NCBI GenBank assembly: GCA_900155495.1
Contig: FTLJ01000765.1
Span: 1-18,756, forward strand
Reading direction: 5' to 3'
Length of the DNA: 18,756 nucleotides
Source of the DNA: Porogramme epimiltina
Taxonomy: Eukaryota > Basidiomycota > Agaricomycetes > Polyporales > Polyporaceae
Part shown: in pieces, positions 1-9,318 of the stretch
How the letters are laid out: every line of letters begins with the position of its first letter
Numbering within the stretch: position 1 is the first letter of the stretch
Position numbers and translations under genes: made by a program
Notes under the pieces: generated by a model
Told to the model about the DNA's origin: nothing
The model's input: only the letters and a program-made list of their open reading frames with translations
The model's database searches: none

Positions 1-335
1 GGGTGAGGGGGGGCGGTTAGGGGGTGAGGGGAGGGCGAGAGGGGGCGCGCGGAGGGGTGAGTGTGCATGTTGAGGATTGGACCGGGACCCTGTCTCTTTT
101 CTCCTATCTGGATGGATGGCTTGGTCGGTTTGTGTTTCCCACCTCATCGTTACTCACTGTATCATCATATCATTGTATTAATACCCTAGTACTTAGCTCT
201 TAATGTCCTATGTCACCATGCGCCGAATTGCATCCCGCACCAGTCTGCGCGCGACGCTCGAAATATACCTGATACCCACACTATCAAGGTTTGAACGTAC
301 GCTCAATCCTTAGCTCGAGTACCAGCCCGGCAGTA

Positions 336-551
336 TCACCTATCTCCTTTCTCCCTCGCGACGCGGTCATGCCGCACAGGGCGCGCACCTGCCAATAGAT
401 AGCATAACGTGCGGAGCAGTTTGTTACTTGGTAACGCACCATTCATCTCAGTTAGGCCGGTAGGGAGGCCTGCGCTGCGGCCTAGGGTAGGGTGTGCGTG
501 TTCGAAGGTTGTTGAAGGCGATTTAATGTCAGTAGGCTGATCTATGTCCAT
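336..551 (-). CDS. Weak candidate small ORF or first exon, unknown
   Basis: An ATG at 551 on the minus strand opens a 71-residue frame beginning MDIDQPTDIK and ending at a stop near 336. The opening resembles the N-terminus of many fungal proteins. A GTGCGC donor-like site follows the codons for LLAG, so this could be a first exon whose partners lie further left. No downstream exon is visible in the remaining 335 bases, and I recognise no family. If real, it would diverge from the cupredoxin-like gene and share the 552-1024 promoter. It could equally be a chance ORF. Confidence 0.15.
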   Translation of the reverse strand: MDIDQPTDIKSPSTTFEHAHPTLGRSAGLPTGLTEMNGALPSNKLLRTLCYLLAGARPVRHDRVAREKGDR

Positions 552-646
552 GGTTCTGGAGATGAAGGAGTCTAGAGGTGAGTTGGGAGTCGTGATTAGA
601 CGCCGGACGAGGCTGACGATAACGTGACGGCAACGCGGGGGACGCG

Positions 647-654
647 TGACGTCA
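647..654. promoter_or_regulatory. CRE/ATF-type palindrome TGACGTCA
   Basis: A perfect 8-bp TGACGTCA palindrome lies about 370 bp upstream of the start codon at 1025. This is the consensus bound by ATF/CREB-class bZIP factors. A second, partly matching GACGTCAC occurs at 710-717. Binding is inferred from the motif only, and one 8-mer can arise by chance. Confidence 0.3.
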
Positions 655-1024
655 TCGGTGACCATATGTGGGAATGGAAGCGCCGCGAGGACGAGGGCGG
701 GGGAGGGAAGACGTCACTCTCGCAGCGTCCGAAGCCCTCGTCCCGACTTATCTGCCCAATCCACGCTCCGCCGCCGCGCGCGCCCTCGCCAGAAGATTGA
801 GCGCATCAAACCTAGAAGGGGCTTGGTTCGACGCCGCGCACGGACCCGGGATGTGCTCAAGAAGGGCCGGGGCGAGGCCGAATAGAGGCCTCGCGTGAGC
901 CGTGCGTTCGACGTCTGCCGTCCTCATCTTCTTCCCCGAGCCCTCTTGGCCTCCCGTCCCCACTCTCTTCCACCACCTCCTCTGCTCCTTCCTGCTCCCC
1001 TCCGCACTGTCTTTCCTGGTCAGC

Positions 1025-2240
1025 ATGCGTTCCTTCTCTCTCGTTGCTACCCTAGTGAGTCTTCCATGACTAGTAGCGGCACCACGCGACGCGTTAGCTA
1101 CTATGTGCTGACGCGTAACTATAAAACAGCTCTCTGTTCTTGCTGCAGCGTCAGCAAAGACCGTCGTAATCACCGTCGGCGGCAACACCACGGACGACCC
1201 CACGACAGTGTTCCAGCCTGCTGAGGTGACGGCGAACATTGGCGACACAGTCCTCTTCAACTGTGAGTCTCACTCTGAGTTGCTATATGCTGTTGTCCCG
1301 AGGGATGGCCATTAGTGCTCGAGCAGTACCCATCTCAGTCGAAATGGGGCCTGCGGGAGGGAGTATAGTGTCGTATTACCAAGAGGCGTGCTTGCCAAAC
1401 GGCTTCCACACGTGGCTTTCGTGCTGGCGCGTCCCCGAAAATGAGGACTACAGGCAGGGAGGACGTTGCGAGTCTGGGCACCTCGCATCCCTCGCCTAAC
1501 CCAATATGCGGCATCTTATGCTTGCGGCGCCAACGCCAATGTTGTTTTCTGACACCTTCGGCACATTCTGCACCATTTCCCAATACTCACACCTTTGCTG
1601 ACGCACCCTTTCGCTGTAGTCACCCTGGGAAACCACACCGCGATCCAGTCAGTGTTCGTCCAACCCTGCGTGCCCGCGCACGACTCGGACGTCTCGATCA
1701 ACGGCTTCATCTCGGGCTTCCGCGACGCGGGCAACGGCACTGCGATTACGAACCTCCCCGTGTCCATCACGGACAACAACACCATATGGTTCTACGACGC
1801 GAACCTGTGCGGTCAGGGTGGCGTCGGCGTCATCAACGTCAACGACACGACCGGGCAGACCCTTGAGGGATTCAGGGTGAGTGCGAGTTCCGCCGACGCG
1901 CTTGCTACGTTTCTTCACGCGCCTCTCGTGGCGTTTGCACGCTCGCGGGCCCCTTTTCGCTCCCATTTTCGCCTCCGCCGGCCCTCGCGTTTTCACGATC
2001 CCGTCGGCTAACACACCGCGCCTCCCCCCCTCTCACCAGAACAACGCTATCCGCTTCAACGGCACGAACGCGACCGCGACCTCGACCTCCGTGTCCGCCA
2101 CCGGCACCTCGCCTAGTGGCACGCAGAGCGGGAGCGCGGCGACGACCAGCACGACGGGCGGGACGAGCGGCGCAGACCGCGTGCTTGCGGCTGGGTTTGT
2201 TGCGGCCGTCCCGATGGTGGCGGCTGCACTGTTGTTGTGA
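1025..2240 (+). CDS. Secreted, probably GPI-anchored cupredoxin-like protein
   Basis: Spliced exons 1025-1054, 1130-1262, 1620-1876 and 2040-2240 give 206 residues. Each intron has a GTGAGT donor and an AG acceptor, and every junction restores the family pattern. Residues 1-19 are a signal peptide ending ASA, followed by the domain start KTVVITVGGN. The cupredoxin core (about 20-140) has the typical FNFTLGNHT turn (H60), the QPC cysteine (C71) and a TIWFY strand (109-113). A Thr/Ser/Gly-rich linker (about 148-185) and a hydrophobic tail ending AALLL suggest a GPI-attachment signal. Family members usually bind copper through His, Cys, His and Met. Only the first His is kept; the other positions are D114, L117 and G122. 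C71 and C118 could still form the usual disulfide. A wall or surface structural role is likelier than electron transfer (inference). Intron 2 is long at 357 nt. Confidence 0.85.
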
Positions 2241-4115
2241 GGGGGAGAGCGGGAGAGAGCGCGCGTACGCGTGCTGTGAACGGACTTGGTGCGGCTTTCG
2301 ATCTGGATAGTGCTTCATGATACCCTTGCCCTGTTGTATTTTCGCGCGGGTTGGCCTTTTTATTCTTCATACTCGGGTTTTTTTTTGCTGCTGTTCACAT
2401 TATCCATGGTAGGCTCTATACGGGGCGAACCATCCTATTGTACTTGGCATAGAGTTTTCATATCTTTGTTCAGTTTTCCTAGCCCGACGCCGTTATACTT
2501 GTTGTTCTGAGTGTAGAGCATTCTATCGTTGTTGTATCTTTCCTTTTTCTCCGAGCGTCTTTCTGTGAATTGCGATAACATGTTGATAAAGCTCCAGAGT
2601 TTTCTTGGGGTTAGTTGTTCATGGTCGCTCTAGGGTGCAACTGAAAGGGGAAGTCGGAACGACGTCATGCCGAACAATCAGCCACCGGCGTGTGCCGGTT
2701 TGCCACTCCGATGAATTCGCCAGCTAAGTTCAGGCGCCGCCTGATACATAGTAGCCGCACTTCCGGGTGCCTGCGTACTATCAGTCCGCCGGTTTTTCCG
2801 ATTAATTTTCCGAAAGCTCATAGTGCGCGCACAAGTACTCCTTTCGCCACAAAATTCAGTACATGTGTGGCCACAGCATAAATTCACATCTGCTCCAAGT
2901 TTCATGATTTAATGCCGGGATGCAAGGGAACAGTGAATATTTTCGTTCTCGAAACGCTCCCGCTCATACGTAAAGGTAGTTCTTCCGTTTTTGCTAAGCG
3001 AGGGGTGCCGCCTTCAGAAAATCTTGCTCCCCCTGCTCTACCTCAACCACAACGCTATCGGAAGTCTCCAAACCACTGTAAACATACATTTTCTTCAGCA
3101 TATCCACATACCGCTTGTGTGGAATGCTCGCGCAAACGGGGATCTAGTGAAGTGACATTGGGCTATGATGGCAGATTTGTACATTTAATTGTTTTCGCGC
3201 TCATAGTCTATTAGCCGAGCCGCACACTATATATTGCGCACGCACATATATATTTTCTCGCACCCAGCATATACACTTTTCTCAACTTCGACTTTTTGGC
3301 GAAAAAACCCTTCCCTACGTAGGAGAGAGGTATAGGGGCTACATTCCTTTAAAAATACGAATGAAAACCACACGTTCGGAGGCTCCAAAGCTGTCGGAAT
3401 AGGAGGCTACCCAAATATGGTAACTATGCGGGCTTATAATCGCTTCAATAGAAGTCTACTAGTAATGGTTCTAATGGATACAAAAGTTACAATAGATTAA
3501 TAAATCCTAGGGATAGAAGTAAGATATCTAATTGGTGAGTACACGACTACTACTAGATCCGTTCTAGGGAGTCACAGGGACATTCCCGTACGAAGTGAGC
3601 ACCGGGGCGGGGAAGGTGGCTCCTCGGACGGAGGGCAAGTCGGAGGCGCCCAGGGCGGGCGGTCCGTAGTGCCGCACCTTCCGAATTCGGATGCCCCACT
3701 CCCCCCCACCTTGGGGGGCATTTCCCCATTACTATACACCTTAAAAATTTATAATTGGGCTATATGATACTCCTACATCAGTCTTTAGGTGTTTTTAGGA
3801 ATGAAAACTGGAAAGAGACGAACCGGGGGACATCGAGCTCGAGGGGCCCCAGTTCGGCGCCTAAACCAAAAGTGCCCTTCAAGGTCGCGCTGGGCGCTTC
3901 ACGCGCGCTTACATCAAAATATGAGCGCGATTTTGTGTTGTGTGTGCGCGCTCAGTTATTTACCTGTGTTAGAACTGATTTATAAATGTACAGATCTGCC
4001 GCCATACCACACTAGACTCACAGTTTAAAACTCTCTTTCAAAGACATATATCATCCTCACGGTCGGCAGCAGGTACTCTCCATCTCACTTCCCTGACACA
4101 CACTCAACCCTCATT
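2241..4115. other. Gene-poor interval with repeat and AT-rich blocks
   Basis: No supported gene is seen between the cupredoxin-like and EthD-like genes. A diverged repeat occupies 2773-2913. Around 3220-3300 the DNA is AT-rich with TATATA runs. From 3600 to 3735 it turns GC-rich and contains a C-run/G-run inverted repeat near 3700-3720. The last ~90 bases before 4116 are pyrimidine-rich and form the leader of the next gene. Short ORFs here lack family motifs and plausible splice partners. Confidence 0.5.
2773..2913. repeat. Diverged dispersed repeat, copy A
   Basis: This stretch aligns in the same orientation with 15105-15246. Shared blocks include ACTATCAGTCCGCCGG, CCGAAAGCTC, a CTCCTTT-centred block and an AAGTTTC..AATTTAAT end. 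Small indels separate the copies, and frames do not stay aligned, so it is not a conserved coding segment. It is probably an old fragment of a transposable element of unknown class. Confidence 0.6.
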
Positions 4116-4913
4116 ATGTCTACCGCGTCAGCGCTCCCAGGTCTCATCTACGGCTACCTTGACGTTGGCACCGACGTCACCGAGGCTGAATTTCACGACT
4201 GGCTTAACAATGAGCACATCCCCAACCGCATGGCCTTACCCATCTTCCGCACTGCGACGCGCTGGGTCGCAGACGATGGGCTCGACCCCAAGTACCTCAC
4301 GACGTACGACATTACCTCGTGCTTTGCCCTCACCGACCCTACGTACACCGCGCTCCACGAAAACCAGCGCGCGCGCAAGGACAACATCATGGCGCGCGTT
4401 CGAAGCATCGACCGCCGCATCTACGAGGCGCTCGCGCCCCCGCCCGACGACAGCCCGCAGACCAACGGCTCGCGCCCGCCCGACGGCGCGTTCCACGAGC
4501 TCGTTGCGCCCGACTACGACACCCGCGCGCCCGGGCCGTACCTCGTCGCGGTCAAGATCGCGGTCAAGATCGCGATGAAGAGCGCGGAGCTCGAGGGCGA
4601 GCTCGTGCGCTGGTACTCGGACGAGCACATTCCGCTCCTCGCGCGCGTGCCCGGGTGGCGGCGCTCGCGGCGCTTCGTCCTGCGTGAGTTCGGCCCGCCG
4701 ATGGGCAAGGAGGCCGCCACGCTCGCGGCGCGCGGCGCGCCGGGCAGGTTCCTCGCGGTGCACGAGTGGGCGTCGCCCGCGGCGTTCGAGACGGCGGAGT
4801 ACCGCGCGGCGCGGAGCACGGAGTGGCGCGCGCGGGTGGTCGAGGGCGCGGCGGTGTGGGAGCGGAGGAGGTTTAAGGAGATGAGGACGTGGGTGCGGGA
4901 GGACGGTCGGTGA
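4116..4913 (+). CDS. EthD-like / dimeric alpha-beta barrel protein
   Basis: An uninterrupted 265-residue frame starts at an ATG in ATTATGTCT context after a pyrimidine-rich leader. It contains two related halves. The first carries FHDWLNNEHIPNR (26-38) and the second WYSDEHIP (166-173), followed by a WRRSRRF strand (181-187). This W-x(3)-EH-I-P pattern is typical of fungal EthD-like proteins, which fold as ferredoxin-like halves and usually dimerise into a beta barrel; here both halves lie in one chain. A Pro-rich linker (about 108-124) separates them. Known relatives include small decarboxylases, dehydratases and monooxygenase-like proteins, but most fungal members have no assigned reaction, so no substrate is claimed. 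Codon third positions are almost all G or C, much more so than in the neighbouring exchanger and HET genes. It is convergent with the HET gene, 251 bp away. Confidence 0.8.
   Translation: MSTASALPGLIYGYLDVGTDVTEAEFHDWLNNEHIPNRMALPIFRTATRWVADDGLDPKYLTTYDITSCFALTDPTYTALHENQRARKDNIMARVRSIDRRIYEALAPPPDDSPQTNGSRPPDGAFHELVAPDYDTRAPGPYLVAVKIAVKIAMKSAELEGELVRWYSDEHIPLLARVPGWRRSRRFVLREFGPPMGKEAATLAARGAPGRFLAVHEWASPAAFETAEYRAARSTEWRARVVEGAAVWERRRFKEMRTWVREDGR
4551..4574 (+). repeat. 12-bp tandem duplication inside the EthD-like gene
   Basis: The 12-mer GTCAAGATCGCG occurs twice in direct tandem, adding four residues so that the protein reads VKIAVKIA (146-153) at the start of the second barrel half. 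The frame is kept. It looks like a recent slippage duplication or an assembly or sequencing artefact. Confidence 0.75.
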
Positions 4914-5164
4914 TTGGGTCGGGGTCTGGAGGGTCTTTGTTCGAGCTTTCTCCCTTCTACATGCGCTATCTATCTATAAGGTACATTGGGTTCCCGGTTG
5001 GCGGTGGGACTACGCATCCCGCTAACCCCTCGGCGCAAGCGGTATACATTGCTAGCGTCTAAACAGTACAAACGGGTTGAGAGGAAGTCGCAAACGCTTA
5101 CAAGAGTGTCGTGCGTAGCGGGGGGTCCCAAGGCCAGTGAAATAGAAGAATTTGGAAGAGGTCC

Positions 5165-7162
5165 TCATGTTCCCAGCGACAGTGGTCCATCCAAGTGCGG
5201 CGTTGCGATGTCCGGAGAGCGCGATGGCACGAGCCCAGCGAGCGACGGGAAACGGACGCCCTTATCGCGCTGGAGCCGCTCGTACACGCTGCCCCCCAGC
5301 TCGAGGTGGAGTACGAGCGTGTACTCGGGCGTGAGCGCACAGGGCATGAACGCCAGGCGGATGGCGCGCTCGGCGTCTCCAAACGTCTTCGCGCCACCTG
5401 GCCATGCAGCGATGTGATGCTCGGCACAGTCGTGTGCGCCGTCCACCAGGTATCCCCAGCTCCCCTCGTGTCCCGAGCGCGCCTTGGCCCAGTGCGCAGG
5501 GAGACTGGAGGTTGAGTGTGCCGCGCACGTCCCGAGGACTACCCAGAGGCTTTCTTTCCATTCCATGTTTTGCACTGCAAGCGAGACGAGGAGGGGGTCG
5601 TTGCCGACGGGCATGCTGTGCACGCAAATGTCCAGGCTATATAAACCGAGCGCTTCGAGCCTTCTGACCAGCCAGCGTGGGATGCGGAATGGCGGGGCGG
5701 GGGCGATGCAGCTGAGGGAGTAGGACAAGCTGAGCCCGTGGTCGTCGAGCGCTGGAGGGGGGCCCTCAGCAATGTATATGTCGTGCCATGTAGCTGTGAT
5801 GGGCGTTCCTTTGAACGTGAGCGCGTAGATGTCGCTTCCCAGGAAGGCCAAGCGGCTGAGCGGTTCGCTGCCATCGACACACTTGTATCTATGTCCGACG
5901 TTGTATATCTTCCGACAGGGGTCCTGTACGTCGACGTTGGAAGGGTGAAGGAGGAGTCCGATGTGTTCCTTGTCGTTGTTGCATAGAAGGACGGCGACTA
6001 TGTATCCGTCCCCGAGGTCAGCAATGGGAAATCGGCACTTTACACCGAAACTGGTCATCGAGAACTCAGGCAACTCTATAGAGCCAAACGGCCCCCTGCG
6101 ATACTCGACACCGATGTGTTCCTAAGACGTCCTTATGTCAGCTTCAAAATCGAAGGAGTTAAACACTGATATGCGTACGTGTTCGCGTGACCATTGATAT
6201 GGTAGGTACGGTTGCATAGGAGCAGTCGAGGCTGGCGTAAACTCTACGTACGTTCCTCCACAGCGATCGGAGAAAGCACGGGGAGACGGTGCAAGGAGAT
6301 ACAAAAGCTGGCTGTTCGTGTAATTTGCAGGGATTCCCGAAAATGGGAGACTATAGACGTAGTCGGGCAGTCCATTGTCAGAGTCTCCCCATGCAAAAAG
6401 GCTCGAGTCGAAGGACTGCTTCATGATTTCCTCCTGCAGTCGACGGAAAGCTTGTCGACCTTCCCCGTAGATTGTCGGCATGTTCACCTTGAACAGGCCC
6501 ATGAGCGCGTAAGCCTCATCCTCGATTCGCGTCGTCGTTCGCGTCGAGGCCCACGCCATACGCTCCGCGATATATGAGAGGTCATAGAACTGGATTCTGC
6601 GCGTAAGCACTTGTTCCAGCACACCGGTGATTTCGTGGAGGAGGGACGCCAGAGCCAGTTTGTTCCCGATCCGCGTCCATTGCCCAGATTGGTCAGGAGA
6701 AAGGAAGATGAGGTGGATGGGAGCGATGAGCTCCTGCAGAGTCCAGCCCCGCGCGTGCCAGCGCGCGCCACGAAAAGCCGAGTTTGGGGCATCGAGCACG
6801 TCGTCAGATGGAACATCAGCGAGGATAGCGTAGCAAACTTCAGACTCGGAGTACCAGCGGAACATTGAGTTGATTGCCTCGGAGAGATCGCTGCTGCTCG
6901 TCTTGTCGATGCAGCAGGTGTCGATCCACACCCACTGGAAACCGTCGCACGCTGCTGCGACACAGCAATTACGAATCTTCGGCGCGACAAGATCTCGCGG
7001 ATTCTCGTAGGTTATCGTGCACCGTTTTGTGAGCTCTTGGAGGTCTTGGAAAGTGGACTCGTTGTGACCCCATGTGTGTGAAATGATGGCGTACCCGCCG
7101 TCAATGGTGTCGGATGAGGGGAAGAAATGAAGCTCGGCGCGATCGGTGCTAAGCAGCCACAT
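5165..7162 (-). CDS. HET-domain (heterokaryon incompatibility) protein
   Basis: Two exons, 7162-6179 and 6121-5165, encode 646 residues. The start MWLLSTDRAELHFF matches the standard opening of this agaricomycete family, so the longer upstream frame to 7312 is not used. HET-domain motifs run in order: AIISHTWG (25-32), WVWIDTCCIDK (76-86), SEAINSMFRWY (93-103), CYAILADV (109-116), RGWTLQELIAP (137-147), then RMAWASTR and MPTIYGEG, with the usual AFRRLQEEI nearby. The C-terminal ~320 residues form the region seen in basidiomycete HET proteins, including FSMTSFGVKCRFPI and FRIPRWLVRR. Proteins with this domain mediate cell death or growth arrest on fusion of unlike fungal individuals; which partner this one senses cannot be read from sequence. 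It has no visible NACHT, WD or ankyrin part. It is convergent with the EthD-like gene. Confidence 0.9.
6122..6178 (-). other. 57-nt HET-gene intron with in-frame stop
   Basis: On the minus strand this segment starts GTACGC, has a GCTGAC branch site 19 nt before its end, and ends CTTAG. It is phase 0 and exactly 19 codons long, so both flanking frames are the same. Its last codon is TAG, which doubles as the acceptor site. Without removal the protein would stop after residue 346, keeping the HET domain but losing the C-terminal region. Removal joins WSREH to EHIGVEY and restores the family's full length. A nonsense mutation in a shared exon is the alternative, but the branch site and acceptor favour an intron. 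Confidence 0.8.
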
Positions 7163-7170
7163 GCCAGACA

Positions 7171-7231
7171 CTGGGGGGCGAACATTCGCGTTAGTAGAAA
7201 AGTGTGGACACTCCCTAGGTAGATGACATAC
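7171..7231 (-). other. Probable 5'-leader intron of the HET gene
   Basis: On the minus strand the segment begins GTATGT, contains CTACTAAC and ends CCCCAG, a textbook fungal intron of 61 nt ending 8 nt before the start codon. The frame entering MWLLST after splicing is closed by a stop upstream with no earlier ATG, so the intron lies in the untranslated leader rather than in coding sequence. Confidence 0.65.
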
Positions 7232-7971
7232 CCGGTTTCGCGGGGGGTCCTGTGTTGGTAAGGATCTAAGGGGAGGGACAGCAAAGGGTGCTAAGAAGTG
7301 TCGCGGCATCATCTACTTATGTCACCAGATCTGGGAGGTCATTTGCACATGTGGGACGTCCGTGTTGACGTTCACGTTGCATGATGGCCCGGGATGCTAG
7401 CTATAAGGAGAGGGGGATAAATAGTGTTATCTCAGTGCCTGATGCCGTGCCACGCTACAACTGCACATTCGGGAGCGTGTCACATACCGTCCCCGTCCTT
7501 GTTATTGAACGACAGTGTACCACGGATTTGAATGTTTTGAGCCCTTATAAAGTAAGTAACGCCCGAAAAAGAACAAGGCGCCCGTTCTTGGCACGTGCAG
7601 GTCCGTGGAAATGCCCAGATTTTAGACTTTGAGCCTCATGCACACTGCGTGTGCCGTGGGTCGCGGTTGGGTACCGGCTTGATGTTAGACTAGAGCTGGG
7701 TCTCTGAGGCTCGCGCCTATCAAATCATGCTCCCTCAATCCCTGTGGACACTGGAACCCGCCGCCGCTGTTTCGGAGGTTGCAGGAAGGAGTGCGCGAGG
7801 TTCACGCGCATCCTCACTATGCACGCCCACCCCTCAGTAGGGCTTGACTTTCTTACACTTACTTACACCCCCATTTCCCACCCCGTGGGACCCGATGTAA
7901 TACCTAGCTGAGCTACGAAGTAGGTCAGCTATTGTAGGGAAAAATTCGGGGTGGGTCACGTTTGCGGAGTT
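7232..7971. other. Intergenic interval upstream of the HET gene
   Basis: This holds the promoter side of the HET gene (which reads leftward) and no supported gene. Near 7906-7930 there is an imperfect palindrome, AGCTGA..TCAGCT, enclosing GCTACGAAGTAG. That 12-mer also occurs at the ends of the adjoining foldback element, so this may be a leftover end of the same family. Confidence 0.45.
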
Positions 7972-8895
7972 GTTCCTGGGCTACGAAGTAGAACAGGTCT
8001 ATAGGTGCATAATCACGCCTGTAGTTACTGTCACATCACCCCCCATCATCTCGTTTTGATCCACAGAAGTCACAACTCCTCCGCGGTGCTTCGTCATATG
8101 ATCACGTGCGGTGTTGTTGAAATTGCAACGGCCCTCTGGGCAGACCTGGGCTACGAGCATACAGTGACTATCGGTATACTTACAAAATGTTTTGCCCGCA
8201 AAATCTGTGCCAATGAACACAGGGAAGACTTCTATTGAGAGGTAACTAGTTTATCAATATCAAATCGAGTTCTATTGGTCACACATTCAAGAGTCACGTC
8301 ACGGATTGTCACAAAGTGTCACTACCCCCCAATTTTCGACGACAAGACCTGGCTCTACTTCGTAGCCCAGGAATATTTGGTTATGCTTAGCTCTGGTAGG
8401 TAGGCAAACATTTCAAGTTCCCCACTGCACAGGCACGACTCCGTTGCTCTCGGCTTCCTCTTGGTGGCGGGGGGTCTGGGGCATTACAGCTGAGATACGA
8501 TTCGGTGTACCGGCGGGGTGTTAGGTTATACCGTGTTACAGGCACAGGAGGCGCCCATTTTAGAAGCCTCGACGCCTGAAATGGGGGCAACGTGCCGCCG
8601 CCGGAGGCGGCGACCCCAGCGCGGTTCCCCATTACGCACCGCTATGGTCTTTATGTACATACTTACCAGCGCATACCTGTAGTGCATTGTAATCCGGCAT
8701 ACGTAGTCCAGGTCTGCCCGGAGGGCCTTGCTATATTTCAACAACACCGCACGTGATCATATGACGAAGCACCGCGGAGGAGTTGTGACTTCTGTGATCC
8801 CTGTGGATCAAAACGAGATGATGGGGGGTGATGTGACAGTAACTACAGGCGTGATTATGCACCTATAGACCTGTTCTACTTCGTAGCCCAGGAAC
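7972..8895. mobile_element. Foldback/MITE-like element 1 with ~190-bp inverted arms
   Basis: The left arm (7972-8161) and right arm (about 8698-8895) are near-identical inverted repeats; both ends read GTTCCTGGGCTACGAAGTAG when viewed inward. The right arm has a small insertion near 8796-8805. The centre (about 535 bp) has no transposase-like ORF. Extra copies of the end motif CCTGGGCTACGA lie inside at 8145-8157 (forward), about 8354-8373 (inverted) and about 8704-8715 (inverted, diverged). This fits a non-autonomous DNA transposon, or two nested or head-to-head copies of a ~400-bp MITE (7973-8373 has its own inverted ends). No clear target-site duplication is seen. Confidence 0.75.
8579..8634. 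repeat. GC-rich nested hairpin inside element 1
   Basis: A perfect 7-bp stem CGCCGCC/GGCGGCG with loop GGA lies at 8596-8612, flanked by an outer AATGGGG/CCCCATT pairing. It could form a cruciform, or mark a small insertion within the centre of the foldback element. Confidence 0.5.
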
Positions 8896-9318
8896 GATTT
8901 AGAAGTGTGGTTTTCCCGGCGGTTCAAGAAATGCCAGACGACTGTGCTCGCTGCGGCAGCGGCGACGTTGGTAAATGAAAGCGGCGCACTGAAGAAGTTA
9001 TGAGTCTAGGACGGATGCGGGCGTTCCGCGCGGACATGAGGCTAGACATCGAGTGCACATGACCTGCCTTCTTTTCCAGATACTACGAATGTAGGTTGTG
9101 CGGGGATTAGTAGCTATCCTGTATTTATCAAACTATAATGTTCGATCAAAAGGGCATATTATTCCTGGGAATGTCTAGCATGTGTCCGAGTTGGGAGTAA
9201 GGGTAGTATAGAGTCGGGATTCCCTACGTCCTCCACGCGTCATGGTTGGAGAGGAGTCGATCTACGTCACAAGAGGACATGATGTCAAGATATCCACTGG
9301 GACCCCGGACTGATACTA
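8896..9318. other. Spacer between the two foldback elements
   Basis: No supported gene, splice-site pair or repeat is visible in these ~420 bases. Short frames lack motifs. Confidence 0.5.

Larger units (their letters stand above)
1..1024. other. 5' flank and promoter region of the cupredoxin-like gene
   Basis: The first 60 bases are almost pure G and A with repeated GGGTGAGG-like runs on the plus strand. No protein-coding gene is convincing here; a weak minus-strand ORF is listed separately. From about 900 to 1020 the plus strand is strongly pyrimidine-rich (C/T blocks up to the start codon at 1025), as is usual for fungal core promoters and 5' leaders. A perfect TGACGTCA palindrome lies at 647-654, with a related GACGTCAC at 710-717. 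Confidence 0.6.

Noticed and set aside
4159..4884. Long overlapping frames on both strands over the EthD-like gene
   Set aside because: They are shadows caused by high GC content; only the 4116-4913 frame carries the family motifs.
6122..6124. TAG as a nonsense mutation splitting the HET gene into two genes
   Set aside because: The two frames are the same, and the stop coincides with an acceptor preceded by a GCTGAC branch site and a GTACGC donor 57 nt earlier; an intron explains it better.
7163..7312. Extra 50 N-terminal residues of the HET frame, starting MMPRHF
   Set aside because: A textbook intron (7171-7231) lies in this stretch and the family starts at MWLLST, so the extension is leader sequence.
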